Source: Aegicerativicinus sediminis (lineage in GTDB: Bacteria; Bacteroidota; Bacteroidia; Flavobacteriales; Flavobacteriaceae). From it: a stretch of 64,000 nt of DNA. Below the pieces are notes generated by a model. The model was not told the origin of the DNA. It ran no database searches and was given only the letters and a program-made list of their open reading frames with translations. The DNA lies in the NCBI RefSeq assembly GCF_015476115.1, contig NZ_CP064295.1, forward strand, positions 2,536,001 through 2,600,000. The letters are read 5' to 3'. Positions 44,382 through 53,178 of this stretch are shown here, piece after piece. A program made the position numbers and the translations under genes. Each line of letters starts with the position of its first letter. Positions within the stretch are counted from its first letter, which is position 1.

Positions 44382-45389
44382 TTAAGCTTCTTTCTTCGTT
44401 TTTAAGGCTTCATTTATGGCATTTTCAAACAAATCCTCCAGACTAATGCCTGCGCATTCTGCTTGTTTAGGAAGAATACTAGCGGTAGTTAACCCTGGTA
44501 CTGAATTAATTTCTAGGAGATGAGGTTCTCCGTCACTAAAAATATATTCACTTCTACTAAACCCTTTAAGCTCTAAAACCTCATATACCTTTTTTGCCAA
44601 ATCTTGAACGGTCTTAGACATTTCATCCGTAATTGTTGCAGGTGTAATTTCTTGGGATTCACCATTGTATTTGGCGTTGTAATCGAAAAAATCATTATTG
44701 GTTACAATTTCTGTTACTGGTAAAACCGTTATATTACCCTTATAAGTAATTACACCTACAGAAACTTCAATACCATCAAGAAAGGACTCCACAATAACTT
44801 GGTCGTCCTCTTTAAAGGCAAACTCAAAAGCTTTGTCCATTTCTTCTAATTTATGGACTTTACTTACACCAAAACTACTTCCGGCACGATTAGCTTTTAC
44901 AAAGCACGGTAGACCAACTGCACCAACAATTTTGTCATAATCTAATTGGTCACCCTTATTAACGTAATAAGACTTGGCTGTTTTAATACCATATTTTTTC
45001 AATACACTCAGGCAATCACGCTTGTTGTAGGTTAATGCAGCCTGGTACATGGGGCAACTTGTATGTGGAATTTCTAACAGTTCTAAATATCCTTGTATAT
45101 ATCCATCTTCTCCAGGGGTACCATGAATGGCGTTGAAAACACAATCAAAAAAAACTTCCTCACCATCAACGTCTATAGAAAAATTGTTTTTGTCAATTTT
45201 ATATTCTAAACCTTTGTCATCTACATATACCCAACGATCTTTAAAGATATGAACCCGGTATAAATTGTATTTGTCTTTACTTAAAGTATCGTAAACCACT
45301 TGTCCACTTTTCAGTGAAATTTCATATTCACTAGTGAATCCACCCATAATTATGGCAATGTTCTTCTTGATGGGGTTTTGTTCAATCAT
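44382..45389 (-). CDS. ddl: D-alanine--D-alanine ligase
   Basis: 335 residues, an ATP-grasp ligase that makes D-Ala-D-Ala for peptidoglycan. N-terminal IIMGGFTSEYEISLKSG, HGTPGEDGYIQGYLELL and the C-terminal EINSVPGLTTASILPKQAECAG are family motifs. Divergent from the PASTA gene across a 136-bp region holding back-to-back -7 boxes. Confidence 0.98.
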   Translation of the reverse strand: MIEQNPIKKNIAIIMGGFTSEYEISLKSGQVVYDTLSKDKYNLYRVHIFKDRWVYVDDKGLEYKIDKNNFSIDVDGEEVFFDCVFNAIHGTPGEDGYIQGYLELLEIPHTSCPMYQAALTYNKRDCLSVLKKYGIKTAKSYYVNKGDQLDYDKIVGAVGLPCFVKANRAGSSFGVSKVHKLEEMDKAFEFAFKEDDQVIVESFLDGIEVSVGVITYKGNITVLPVTEIVTNNDFFDYNAKYNGESQEITPATITDEMSKTVQDLAKKVYEVLELKGFSRSEYIFSDGEPHLLEINSVPGLTTASILPKQAECAGISLEDLFENAINEALKTKKEA

Positions 45390-45471
45390 AAACCTGGCGT
45401 TTTAAACTCTTTATTTTTTTTGAACAATATGATTGTAATTTCAGAGTTAAGCTAAAATATCACTAATTGGT

Positions 45472-45504
45472 CAAATCTAAAAACTTTGGGTTTTTATATA
45501 TTTG
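45472..45504. promoter_or_regulatory. Back-to-back -7 elements for ddl (minus) and the PASTA gene (plus)
   Basis: On the minus strand TAGATTTG (45472-45479) precedes ddl by about 80 bp. On the plus strand TATATTTG (45497-45504) precedes the PASTA-gene ATG by 21 bp. Neither has a clear TTTG -33 box. Confidence 0.45.
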
Positions 45505-45525
45505 TCCACCGTCAGAGATCAATTA

Positions 45526-46083
45526 ATGAGTTTGATAAAGTTTTTAACTAGTAAGACATTCCTAAAACAGATAGCCTTGGCTGCTGTAGCCGTAATCGTA
45601 ATTTCATTTTTAATACTGCAATGGTTGAAAAATACAACCAACCATGGAGAATTTGTGGAAGTGCCAGATTTGACGGGAAAATCATTAAAAATGGCCAATA
45701 TGGAATTGAAAGACCAGGATTTGGCAATGGAGATCCAGGATTCGGCAAACTTTAATCCAAATTACCCAAAGTTTGCTGTAATTGAACAGTATCCGTTGCC
45801 AGGCGCAAAGGTCAAGGAAAATCGAAAAATTTATCTTATTCTTAATCCTTCAGGTTATCGAAAAGTGGCAGTGCCAGATATAGTGAAACGTACTTTTAGA
45901 CAGGCCAAGCCAACTCTTGAAGCCGTTGGCTTTGAAGTTGGTAAAATAACTTATGTGGACGATATCGGTAAGGATGTAGTACTTGGTATGAAACATGACG
46001 GACAAGATTTATCAAGTGGTGACTTTTTACCGCTTACCTCTAAAATAGATTTGGTTTTAGGTAATGGAAACCGATCTGATTAA
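45526..46083 (+). CDS. PASTA domain membrane protein
   Basis: 185 residues from the ATG at 45526 (a TTG lies in frame upstream, but it is inside the -7 box). One transmembrane helix (QIALAAVAVIVISFLILQWL) precedes two PASTA domains (VEVPDLTGKSLKMANMEL and VAVPDIVKRTFRQAKPTLEAVG). PASTA modules bind peptidoglycan or act as spacers; no kinase domain is attached here. The stop is 2 bp before rluD, a pairing conserved in Flavobacteria. Confidence 0.92.
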   Translation: MSLIKFLTSKTFLKQIALAAVAVIVISFLILQWLKNTTNHGEFVEVPDLTGKSLKMANMELKDQDLAMEIQDSANFNPNYPKFAVIEQYPLPGAKVKENRKIYLILNPSGYRKVAVPDIVKRTFRQAKPTLEAVGFEVGKITYVDDIGKDVVLGMKHDGQDLSSGDFLPLTSKIDLVLGNGNRSD

Positions 46084-46085
46084 TT

Positions 46086-47123
46086 ATGTCTGAGCAATTT
46101 CCTTTACCAGACGATTCCGACGACGAACTCTACGAACATTATGCGTTTATTGCTGAGAAAGGGCAGCAACCCTTACGTATCGATAAATATTTAATGAATT
46201 TTGTAGAGAATGCCACTCGTAACAAAATTCAAAATGCCGCTAAAAATGGCAATATTTATGTCAATGATGTTCAGGTAAAGCAAAATTATAAGGTAAAACC
46301 TTATGACAAAATAAGAGTGATGTTCGAGCATCCACCTTACGAATATCTTCTTACACCTGAAAATATACCATTAGATATTGTTTTTGAGGATGAACAAGTA
46401 TTGGTGGTTAATAAGCCTGCAGGTATGGTGGTACATCCGGGACATGGAAATTACTCAGGAACACTTATAAATGCTTTGGTATATCATTTTGAAAACTTAC
46501 CGAATAACTCCAGTAACCGCCCCGGGCTAGTGCATAGAATAGATAAGGATACTAGCGGTTTATTGGTAATTGCAAAAACGGAGGAGTCAATGACAAACCT
46601 TTCAAAGCAATTCTTTGATAAGGTGAGCGAACGGGAATATGTGGCATTAGTCTGGGGGAATGTAGAAGAGGATGAAGGAACCATTGAAGGTCATATTGGT
46701 CGGCATCCGAAAAATAGACTTCAGAATACGGTTTTTGAAGGGGATGATATTGATAAAGGTAAGCCAGCGGTTACCCACTACAAAGTGTTAGAACGTTTTG
46801 GATATGTTACTTTGATTAGTTGCAAGCTTGAAACAGGTCGTACGCATCAAATTAGGGTGCATATGAAATACATTGGCCATACCTTATTTAATGATGATCG
46901 CTATGGTGGAGACCAGGTTTTAAAGGGTACAACATTTACAAAATACAAACAATTCGTTGAAAATTGTTTCAAAATACTACCAAGGCAAGCCTTACATGCA
47001 AAGACCCTCGGTTTCTATCATCCTAGTAATGGTGAATTTATGAAATTTGATTCGGAAATTCCTGAGGATATGCAAGCTTGTATAGAAAAATGGCGACATT
47101 ACGCTAAGCACCAAGATCTATAA
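46086..47123 (+). CDS. rluD: Ribosomal large subunit pseudouridine synthase, RluD-type
   Basis: 345 residues: an N-terminal S4 RNA-binding domain (LRIDKYLMNFVENATRNKIQNAAKNG) and a RluA-type catalytic domain with LVHRIDKDTSGLLVIAKT, whose Asp is the catalytic nucleophile. The closing motif is ETGRTHQIRVHMKYIGHTLFND. It is expected to modify 23S rRNA; exact target positions are inferred from the family. Confidence 0.93.
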   Translation: MSEQFPLPDDSDDELYEHYAFIAEKGQQPLRIDKYLMNFVENATRNKIQNAAKNGNIYVNDVQVKQNYKVKPYDKIRVMFEHPPYEYLLTPENIPLDIVFEDEQVLVVNKPAGMVVHPGHGNYSGTLINALVYHFENLPNNSSNRPGLVHRIDKDTSGLLVIAKTEESMTNLSKQFFDKVSEREYVALVWGNVEEDEGTIEGHIGRHPKNRLQNTVFEGDDIDKGKPAVTHYKVLERFGYVTLISCKLETGRTHQIRVHMKYIGHTLFNDDRYGGDQVLKGTTFTKYKQFVENCFKILPRQALHAKTLGFYHPSNGEFMKFDSEIPEDMQACIEKWRHYAKHQDL

Positions 47124-47162
47124 ATTTCAACTATCTAGGTATTGTGTTTTACTTTCTCAAGT

Positions 47163-47195
47163 TTTGGGTTAAACATTGTTTAGTCCTTAATTTTG
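47163..47195 (+). promoter_or_regulatory. Promoter of the VOC gene
   Basis: TTTG at 47163-47166, 21-bp spacer, TAATTTTG at 47188-47195. The ATG at 47202 is 6 bp after the -7 box, which implies a nearly leaderless transcript. Confidence 0.6.
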
Positions 47196-47201
47196 CATTA
47201 T

Positions 47202-47855
47202 ATGAAAATCGATAAACTGACTTTGTTTTCCACTAACTTATCCAATCAATTGGAGCTATACAAGGATGTATTTGGTTTTAGTTGTATTGTAGAGACCTCT
47301 AATAATATCGGTTTTCAGATTGGTGAAAGCCAGTTGTGGTTTGAAAAATCCACTACCTGTCGTCCTGCTCATTTTGCATTCAATATTCCTTATCCATCTA
47401 TACAAAAGGCTAAAGAATGGTTAGTGTCTAAAGGAGTAAATCTTCTTACATTTGAAGGCAAAGAAACTATCGAATTCCTAGATTGGAAGGCCCTAGCATT
47501 GTATTTTAAGGATGCTGATGGCAATATTGTTGAATTGATAGGAAGAAAACGATTGGATTATTCCTGGGATGGTATTTTCGGTGCTGACGATATTAAGGGT
47601 TTAAGTGAAATTGCAATCGCAACTACTGATATTGAATCCAATTTCCAACTATTAAATGGCCAAACCACATTGCCGATTTTCTCCGGAAATTTTGATCGTT
47701 TCTGTGCCGCAGGTAATGATGAGGGATTATTTATATTGGTAGATAAGAATAAAAAAGATTGGTTCCCTACCGGGGAAAAGGTTGAAATCGCTGATTTTAA
47801 GTTTAATGGCGATTACCATTTTGATTATATAAACGGAAAAATTGTATTGAATTAA
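47202..47855 (+). CDS. VOC (glyoxalase/dioxygenase) superfamily protein
   Basis: 217 residues with two vicinal-oxygen-chelate half-domains (ITLFSTNLSNQLELYKDVFGF-like start; LYFKDADGNIVELIGRKRL closes the first; IAIATTDIESNFQLLNG begins the second). The metal-ligand His and Glu positions appear at AHFAFN and VELIG. The substrate is unknown. The ATG at 47202 follows the -7 box closely. A TTG in frame at 47193 is part of that box. Confidence 0.85.
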   Translation: MKIDKLTLFSTNLSNQLELYKDVFGFSCIVETSNNIGFQIGESQLWFEKSTTCRPAHFAFNIPYPSIQKAKEWLVSKGVNLLTFEGKETIEFLDWKALALYFKDADGNIVELIGRKRLDYSWDGIFGADDIKGLSEIAIATTDIESNFQLLNGQTTLPIFSGNFDRFCAAGNDEGLFILVDKNKKDWFPTGEKVEIADFKFNGDYHFDYINGKIVLN

Positions 47856-47859
47856 CATA

Positions 47860-48618
47860 ATGAAACTAGTACTTTCACCCGCAAAAAGTTTAGATTACGA
47901 GACTAAATTACCCACAGATTTCAGTTCTGAAGCCCAATTTTTAAAGGAGGCGAAACGTATCAATTCAGTATTGAAGAAAAAGTCAATAAGGAGCCTTGGA
48001 AAGCTTATGGACATTTCCAAAGATTTAAGTGGCTTAAATTACGAGCGAAACCAAAAATGGGAGTTACCCTTTACTTTGAAAAATGCGAGACAAGCCATTT
48101 ATGCGTTTAATGGAGACGTTTATCGCGGGTTTGATGCGTATACTTTGGATTCTGAGAAATATGGCTCCATGCAGAATAAGGTTAGAATCCTATCAGGTTT
48201 GTACGGAGTTCTAAAACCATTTGATTTAATTCAGCCGTATAGATTGGAAATGGGCACAGACTTAAGAGTAGGGGGCAAGAAAAATTTATATGAGTTTTGG
48301 AAATCCAAAGTTACCAATGCCTTGAATAAGGAATTGGAAAAAGATGAACTCTTCGTTAACTTGGCTAGCAATGAATATTTTAAGGCTGTGGATGCCAAGA
48401 AACTAAAGGGGCAGTTGGTAAATATTAAATTCCAGGAGCTTAAAGGGGATACTTATAAAACAATTGCAATTTTTTCAAAATTAGCCAGGGGAGCAATGGC
48501 TCGATATATTGTTGATAACAATATCGAGGATTTGGAAGGGTTAAAGGGTTTTAATGTAGATAATTATAGCTACAACGAATCTATGTCTAAAGACAATGAA
48601 TTAGTGTTTGTTAGATAA
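47860..48618 (+). CDS. yaaA: Peroxide stress protein YaaA (DUF328/UPF0246)
   Basis: 252 residues, standard for the family. MKLVLSPAKSLDYETKLP at the start, YGSMQNKVRILSGLYGVLKPFDLIQPYRLEMG in the middle and ARGAMARYIVDNNIED near the end are conserved. In E. coli YaaA lowers free iron under hydrogen peroxide stress. It begins 4 bp after the VOC gene, so they are probably co-transcribed, and ends 2 bp from the convergent THX gene. Confidence 0.95.
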   Translation: MKLVLSPAKSLDYETKLPTDFSSEAQFLKEAKRINSVLKKKSIRSLGKLMDISKDLSGLNYERNQKWELPFTLKNARQAIYAFNGDVYRGFDAYTLDSEKYGSMQNKVRILSGLYGVLKPFDLIQPYRLEMGTDLRVGGKKNLYEFWKSKVTNALNKELEKDELFVNLASNEYFKAVDAKKLKGQLVNIKFQELKGDTYKTIAIFSKLARGAMARYIVDNNIEDLEGLKGFNVDNYSYNESMSKDNELVFVR

Positions 48619-48620
48619 AA

Positions 48621-48749
48621 CTATCCCTTTTTATTAACGCTTATTTTTTCTTTGGTTGTAGGTCTTTTCTTGATATTTTTTTTACGTCGAACACCATAAG
48701 AACCTATGGCAATTTTTCCGCGTCTTGTTTTTTTGTCTCCTTTTCCCAT
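48621..48749 (-). CDS. Ribosomal protein THX-family small basic protein
   Basis: 42 residues from the ATG at 48749; the 20 codons open upstream are not typical of the family. MGKGDKKTRRGKIAIGSYG begins the Thx signature, followed by a strongly basic tail. It should bind the 30S head as Thx does in Thermus. It lies on the minus strand between yaaA and the UDG gene. Confidence 0.9.
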   Translation of the reverse strand: MGKGDKKTRRGKIAIGSYGVRRKKNIKKRPTTKEKISVNKKG

Positions 48750-48821
48750 GTCTATTGATTTCGTTCTTTCAATTTTCTTAAAATTACAAAATTGAATTTT
48801 TAATCTCAAGTCAGTTAGCTA

Positions 48822-49490
48822 TTGTTTCATCACCATCATCCATATCCACCTTTTATTCATTCTACTACTGAGAAATTGATCGTAGGTACATTACCTCCTC
48901 CAAGATTCTCCACTGGCGAACTTTTAGAGCGGGATGTGGACTTTTGTTATGGAAGTTACTATAATAGTCTTTGGCTGTATATTGACGCTATCCATGATAT
49001 CGGATTTCGATATGATAATAGTAAAGAGGCAGTTAGGGAACGTCAGAAATATTTATGGGACCATAAAATTGGAATTTGTGATATAGTTGAAAGTGCCAAT
49101 AGAGCAAAAATCGATGCTTCAGATTTGGGTATGGAAGATATAGTTCTGCGGGATGTTATAGGATATCTTAAGTCCTATCCTAATATACATACCTTGCTAT
49201 TTACGGGCGGAAACAGTAAAAATGGACCGGAATATCATTTTAGGAGACATTTAAAAGACTACGGCAAATCATTAACTCTAGTGAGTGATGAGATTCCACG
49301 CATTCATCAATTCTCCCTTGAGGATGAAATGGGTGATTTAAGAAATATTAAAACGGTATCTCTTATTTCAGCCTCGGGTTCTGCAAATAGAGCAATAGGT
49401 AGTTTACCATTATACCGTCAATTAAAATCTAAAAACCCTGCATTCAACACCTTCGATTTTCGAGTGATGCAATACATGGAATTTTTATAA
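48822..49490 (+). CDS. Uracil-DNA glycosylase family protein, UUG start
   Basis: 222 residues. EKLIVGTLPPPRFS, GICDIVESANR, LLFTGGNSKNGPEYHFRRH and SASGSANRAIGS are characteristic of the Bacteroidota UDG-superfamily group and contain the expected catalytic and phosphate-contact positions. A TAG stop lies two codons upstream, so only the TTG at 48822 can initiate upstream of the conserved block; the next Met comes after residue 95. Probably removes damaged bases; substrate preference is not known for this group. Confidence 0.85.
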   Translation: MFHHHHPYPPFIHSTTEKLIVGTLPPPRFSTGELLERDVDFCYGSYYNSLWLYIDAIHDIGFRYDNSKEAVRERQKYLWDHKIGICDIVESANRAKIDASDLGMEDIVLRDVIGYLKSYPNIHTLLFTGGNSKNGPEYHFRRHLKDYGKSLTLVSDEIPRIHQFSLEDEMGDLRNIKTVSLISASGSANRAIGSLPLYRQLKSKNPAFNTFDFRVMQYMEFL

Positions 49491-49508
49491 TTTATGAGAA
49501 AGCTTATA

Positions 49509-49655
49509 TTAATGTTTCTCTTGGGTTTCTTTAATGTTTGTTTTACCAAATCCTAAATCTTTGTTCTTGTTTGGTTTTTTAACTTTAGGATTCAATGGCG
49601 TCTCTTGTTCCTTTGTGCGTTTAAATTTTTTTTTATCTGTTTTTGTAATTGTCAT
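49509..49655 (-). CDS. Small basic protein of 48 residues
   Basis: An open frame with ATG at 49653-49655 and TAA at 49509-49511, encoding MTITKTDKKKFKRTKEQETP at the N-terminus and ending KETQEKH. It is very rich in Lys (about 29%) and has no hydrophobic stretch, so it is probably disordered and nucleic-acid-interacting. It lies between the UDG gene and the YtxH gene in a gap of 295 bp. No family is recognised. Its reality is supported only by composition and the clean frame. Confidence 0.45.
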   Translation of the reverse strand: MTITKTDKKKFKRTKEQETPLNPKVKKPNKNKDLGFGKTNIKETQEKH

Positions 49656-49741
49656 AACTATTTGATTTTGTAATAGTTATAATACACAAATAAAAAGGGT
49701 ATTTCACTAAAACTATCTTAAAATTTAGTCTTTAAATGCAA

Positions 49742-49763
49742 AAATCCCGGTAAAACCGGGATT
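49742..49763. terminator. Bidirectional terminator after the YtxH gene
   Basis: The stem AAATCCCGG/CCGGGATTT (9 bp) with a TAAAA loop. On the minus strand it is followed by TTTTGC; on the plus strand by AATATTTTT. It lies 23 bp after the YtxH stop codon. Confidence 0.7.
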
Positions 49764-49785
49764 TAATATTTTTATTTGAAAATAC

Positions 49786-50079
49786 TTAAACAGTAGTATG
49801 GTTATTTATACTATCTGCGAATGCTTCAGTTTCTTTTTCTGTTTTGTGTAAAGCATTTTTGGTCTTTCTAGAAAAACTTTTGTAACCGTCTTCGACTGAA
49901 TGTTTAAAATCATTCATGGAATGCTTAAAGTCATCAGCTAAATCTTTGGTTCCATCAGCTATTTTCTTTCTTGTGTTCTTTCCGTTATCAGGTGCAAATA
50001 ATAAACCTACAGCGGCTCCCACGGCGGCACCAGCTGCTACTAAACCAGCTAGTAATCCAATATTTTTTACAGTTTTCAT
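49786..50079 (-). CDS. YtxH domain protein
   Basis: 97 residues: an N-terminal hydrophobic glycine zipper (NIGLLAGLVAAGAAVGAAVGLLFAPDNG) of the YtxH type and a helical, charged tail (FKHSMNDFKHSVEDGYKSFSRKTKNALHKTEKE). Such proteins are commonly stress-related membrane-associated proteins. It has its own terminator and a 135-bp upstream gap before trpA in which no typical promoter is evident. Confidence 0.88.
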   Translation of the reverse strand: MKTVKNIGLLAGLVAAGAAVGAAVGLLFAPDNGKNTRKKIADGTKDLADDFKHSMNDFKHSVEDGYKSFSRKTKNALHKTEKETEAFADSINNHTTV

Positions 50080-50214
50080 AATGTAATATTTTTGATTATA
50101 TCGTTATTTTCTCCCATTCTAGGGGCTTATATAAGATACGAAATATTAAGGACTTTTAGATTATTCATTATGAAAACTTTAGCATGATTTTTCTGATTTT
50201 ATAAAATCCTTAAG

Positions 50215-50979
50215 TTATCCTCTAATTGCACTTATAAAAGAACTGATACCAGCAATTCCTTTATCAGTCAACATCTTAATAAACGCACTCCCAATAATAG
50301 CTCCTTTAGAAAATTCGGTTGCCTGTCTAAAGGTCTTTTCATTACTGATACCAAAACCGACAATTTGCGGATTTTTCAAATTTAAGCAATCAATTCTTTT
50401 GAAATATTCTGTCTGTTCATTACCAAAACCGTCCTTTGCACCGGTAATACTTGCGCTGCTTACCATATAAATGAAACTATTGGAATTGTCATCAATTTCC
50501 TTAATTCGACCGTCACTTGTCTGTGGCGTTATCAACAACACATTTGCTAGATTGTAATTTTCAAATATGGTTTTGTAATCATTTATGTAAACATCTAATG
50601 GTAAGTCTGGTATAATTAAGCCATCTATGCCTATTTCCGAGCACTTTTCACAAAACTTCTCGACGCCATACTGCATAATGGGGTTGAAATAACCCATTAT
50701 CAACAAGGGTATAGTGATAGAAGATCTAACATTTTTAAGTTGTTCGAATAATAGTTCCGTTGTCATTCCATTATCCAATGCCTGTGTTGAACTGGCCTGG
50801 ATCGTTGGTCCATCTGCTAAGGGATCACTAAATGGCAATCCAATTTCAACTAGATCTACACCACTATCCTGTAATTCGATTAAAATAGGTAAGGTATCAC
50901 CAAGATTAGGAAAGCCTGCAGTAAAATAAATCGACAATAACTTCTTATCGGCTTTTAAAACGGTATTGATTCTATTCAT
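50215..50979 (-). CDS. trpA: Tryptophan synthase alpha chain
   Basis: 254 residues. Cleaves indole-3-glycerol phosphate to indole, which passes to TrpB. The family motifs LVEIGLPFSDPLADGPTIQ (catalytic Glu) and IDGLIIPDLPL (Asp) are present, with the phosphate-binding region VGFGISNEKTFRQA. Its start overlaps the end of the GHL10 gene by 8 bp and it is separated from trpB by two carbohydrate-type genes. It is the last gene of the trp operon. Confidence 0.97.
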   Translation of the reverse strand: MNRINTVLKADKKLLSIYFTAGFPNLGDTLPILIELQDSGVDLVEIGLPFSDPLADGPTIQASSTQALDNGMTTELLFEQLKNVRSSITIPLLIMGYFNPIMQYGVEKFCEKCSEIGIDGLIIPDLPLDVYINDYKTIFENYNLANVLLITPQTSDGRIKEIDDNSNSFIYMVSSASITGAKDGFGNEQTEYFKRIDCLNLKNPQIVGFGISNEKTFRQATEFSKGAIIGSAFIKMLTDKGIAGISSFISAIRG

Positions 50980-52087
50980 TGTTGAACTCTTTCGTTAGTT
51001 TTTTAAGTATATTTTTTTGTGTATCAGAAAGGTCATTCGCTGTAAAAAGTGAAACGCCAGAAGCTCCTTTCTCCTTAGATATCCTTATGGCTTTTTCTAA
51101 ATCTTCAGGATCGGATAATGCAGGCATATAGATACCCGCCATAATTGGATAATCTACAGTCTTAACGCCTTGTTCAGCTGCAAACCCTATCCAATTGATG
51201 TTTTCTCTATAAAAGTTATGGTATAGCATAGGAAATGCAGTATCCAAGTTCCAATCATTCCAAGCTTGGCGTACCATTTGCCGAGACATTTCTGGAAAAG
51301 GGAAGACAGCAGCAGTTAGTTTTTTCTTTTCCGAATGAACCATTTCGGCTATTTCATTAACTAAACTGGTAACGGCATTTAGCCTATATTGGCGCCATTC
51401 TGAACTTAATTCAGGATGCTCGTAATTAATAGGATCGACCCCAAAGATTGCTTTATAACCTTCTCTTGCAATAGGATGATAACCATAATCGTATTCTGGC
51501 ATTTCAGTAGTCTGTACAATATCGTATTTCGGTTGAAGATCGGCACCTAAAATAACGTCTACATAGCGCACATAATCTAAATGTATTGAAGCTAAGCCAT
51601 CCACGGCCATTAACTTTCGTACATTGTTTTTAATATGCTCCCTTGCTTCAGGATGAAATGGGCTCAACCATTGATAATAATCTACATAGGCTCTTTTTTC
51701 TAAAGAATTCTCACCATTTTTATTTACAGAATACCATTCTGGGTGTTTATTTGCTATAGTATCTCCAGGTCGATTAAGCGTCCACATCCACCCATGTATT
51801 TTAATACCCTTTTCCTTGGCTATGGGGATAATCTGTTCCAATATTTCCGGAGACCCATTAATCAGCGCCTCCGAGATGCCTACTTCTTTATAACCTTCAA
51901 GCCGATTCGCCCACTCTTCTGAATTGAATTCATTGCTAGCACCTGTCCAGGTTGAAAATCTAAAAGCATCCTTTTTATCTATTGATGTGGAGTCGTTTTT
52001 AGTTTCTTCAGTTTTTGTGTTGTTTTCTTGACATCCGAAAATAACCATGTAGGCTAGTAAGATCGATAGTGATTTTAATTTATTCAT
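50972..52087 (-). CDS. Glycoside hydrolase-like (GHL10/family 10-like) lipoprotein
   Basis: 371 residues. Lipoprotein signal (SILLAYMVIFGCQENN, lipidated Cys19). The remainder is a TIM-barrel of the GHL10/YngK type: KIHGWMWTLNRPGD, IHLDYVRYVD, KKLTAAVFPFPEM and GVSLFTANDLS. The Asp in LDYVRY is a candidate catalytic or substrate-binding residue. It would act at the outer membrane or periplasm on a glycan. Its ATG overlaps the CBM9 stop (ATGA) and its stop overlaps trpA, so it is an integral member of the trp mRNA. The biological reason is unknown. Confidence 0.82.
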   Translation of the reverse strand: MNKLKSLSILLAYMVIFGCQENNTKTEETKNDSTSIDKKDAFRFSTWTGASNEFNSEEWANRLEGYKEVGISEALINGSPEILEQIIPIAKEKGIKIHGWMWTLNRPGDTIANKHPEWYSVNKNGENSLEKRAYVDYYQWLSPFHPEAREHIKNNVRKLMAVDGLASIHLDYVRYVDVILGADLQPKYDIVQTTEMPEYDYGYHPIAREGYKAIFGVDPINYEHPELSSEWRQYRLNAVTSLVNEIAEMVHSEKKKLTAAVFPFPEMSRQMVRQAWNDWNLDTAFPMLYHNFYRENINWIGFAAEQGVKTVDYPIMAGIYMPALSDPEDLEKAIRISKEKGASGVSLFTANDLSDTQKNILKKLTKEFNNE

Positions 52088-53178
52088 TCTTTTATTGTTA
52101 GGAGGCCACTTTGGTTGATTGAATAGGTTTTATTGTTGGCAGAATTTGAATAGGTAAAAAGATATCCTTCCTCACGCCTTATAAATTGAATTGGTATATA
52201 ATCTTTTTGGTTAATTTTTACTTCATAAAATAACTCGACCTCATCTGATGTTTTTAGATTTTTAAGATTTCCATTCAGAACTTCCCTATACATAGTATAC
52301 ATTGCCTGTTTTACTTCCAAATCCTCTTCATAAGCAAATTTCGGATCTAGATTAGATGTAGAGTCTGAGAATTTAATATATCCCCACTTTTCAGGTTCGT
52401 GCATATTAATTACTTTTTGGTTGCTCCATACCCAATTGTATTCTTTTTTATACTCTCCACCTTCCATTTTCCGGTTATATCGGTTTTCAACCAAATCAAA
52501 ATCCCAATTGACCCTAGAAAAATTAAGTCGCCAAATATCACCTTCTTTAGGTGGTAAAGAATCATATTTAAGTGCAGACAAAGGTTTTATTGGTATGGCC
52601 ATTTCTACGGACCATAAAGAGTCGATGTCCTTAGGATTATTTAATGTCCCATAAATATGTACAGCCGTTTTAATGTTTTCTAAATTCCATGAATCTTCAG
52701 CCTTGCCACCAGCTCGATATGGCTTTGGTAAACGCAGATCCCAAACTGTATTTAAAGCATTTATTTCAATTTCTCCATAATTCATGGTTGTGCCCGATGG
52801 ATCTATGAAAACCTCAAAATCATTGTTGTAGAAAATGACAGTATCGCGTTGTTTTAATGTCGCCCAAATGTGTGGCTCTTCTAGTTCGGCATACACGTAT
52901 AAGAAATTATCATCCCAAAGCAGTTTTGCTCTAGTTTTATATTTTGGGGTTTTAGCACCTTCAATATCAATAAAATAATTTGTGAACCTAGAATTATCGT
53001 ATGACTGTTCATTTGCTAAACCATCGATGTAGATTGTATCATTAGTTCTTGGTACCTCGTAGAATTTTGGAGTAACCAGTAATTCTGAAATATCTATTTT
53101 TTGTATGTCCGAACCTGAAGTTTCAGGTTTACAACTAATTAGAATATTCAAAAAAAATATATAATGAATTAACCTCAT
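52084..53178 (-). CDS. CBM9-like carbohydrate-binding lipoprotein
   Basis: 364 residues. A lipoprotein signal (IHYIFFLNILISCKPETS) is followed by a family 9-like carbohydrate-binding domain (about 40-250: DTIYIDGLANEQSYDNSRFTNYF, AKLLWDDNFLYVYAELEEPHIWA, NDFEVFIDPSGTTMNYGEIEINA). The C-terminal ~100 residues are unassigned. It starts at the stop codon of trpB (TAATG, 1-bp overlap) and is followed by the GHL10 gene (4-bp overlap). The pair is probably an outer-membrane or periplasmic glycan-binding and hydrolysing set. Confidence 0.85.
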   Translation of the reverse strand: MRLIHYIFFLNILISCKPETSGSDIQKIDISELLVTPKFYEVPRTNDTIYIDGLANEQSYDNSRFTNYFIDIEGAKTPKYKTRAKLLWDDNFLYVYAELEEPHIWATLKQRDTVIFYNNDFEVFIDPSGTTMNYGEIEINALNTVWDLRLPKPYRAGGKAEDSWNLENIKTAVHIYGTLNNPKDIDSLWSVEMAIPIKPLSALKYDSLPPKEGDIWRLNFSRVNWDFDLVENRYNRKMEGGEYKKEYNWVWSNQKVINMHEPEKWGYIKFSDSTSNLDPKFAYEEDLEVKQAMYTMYREVLNGNLKNLKTSDEVELFYEVKINQKDYIPIQFIRREEGYLFTYSNSANNKTYSINQSGLLTIKE

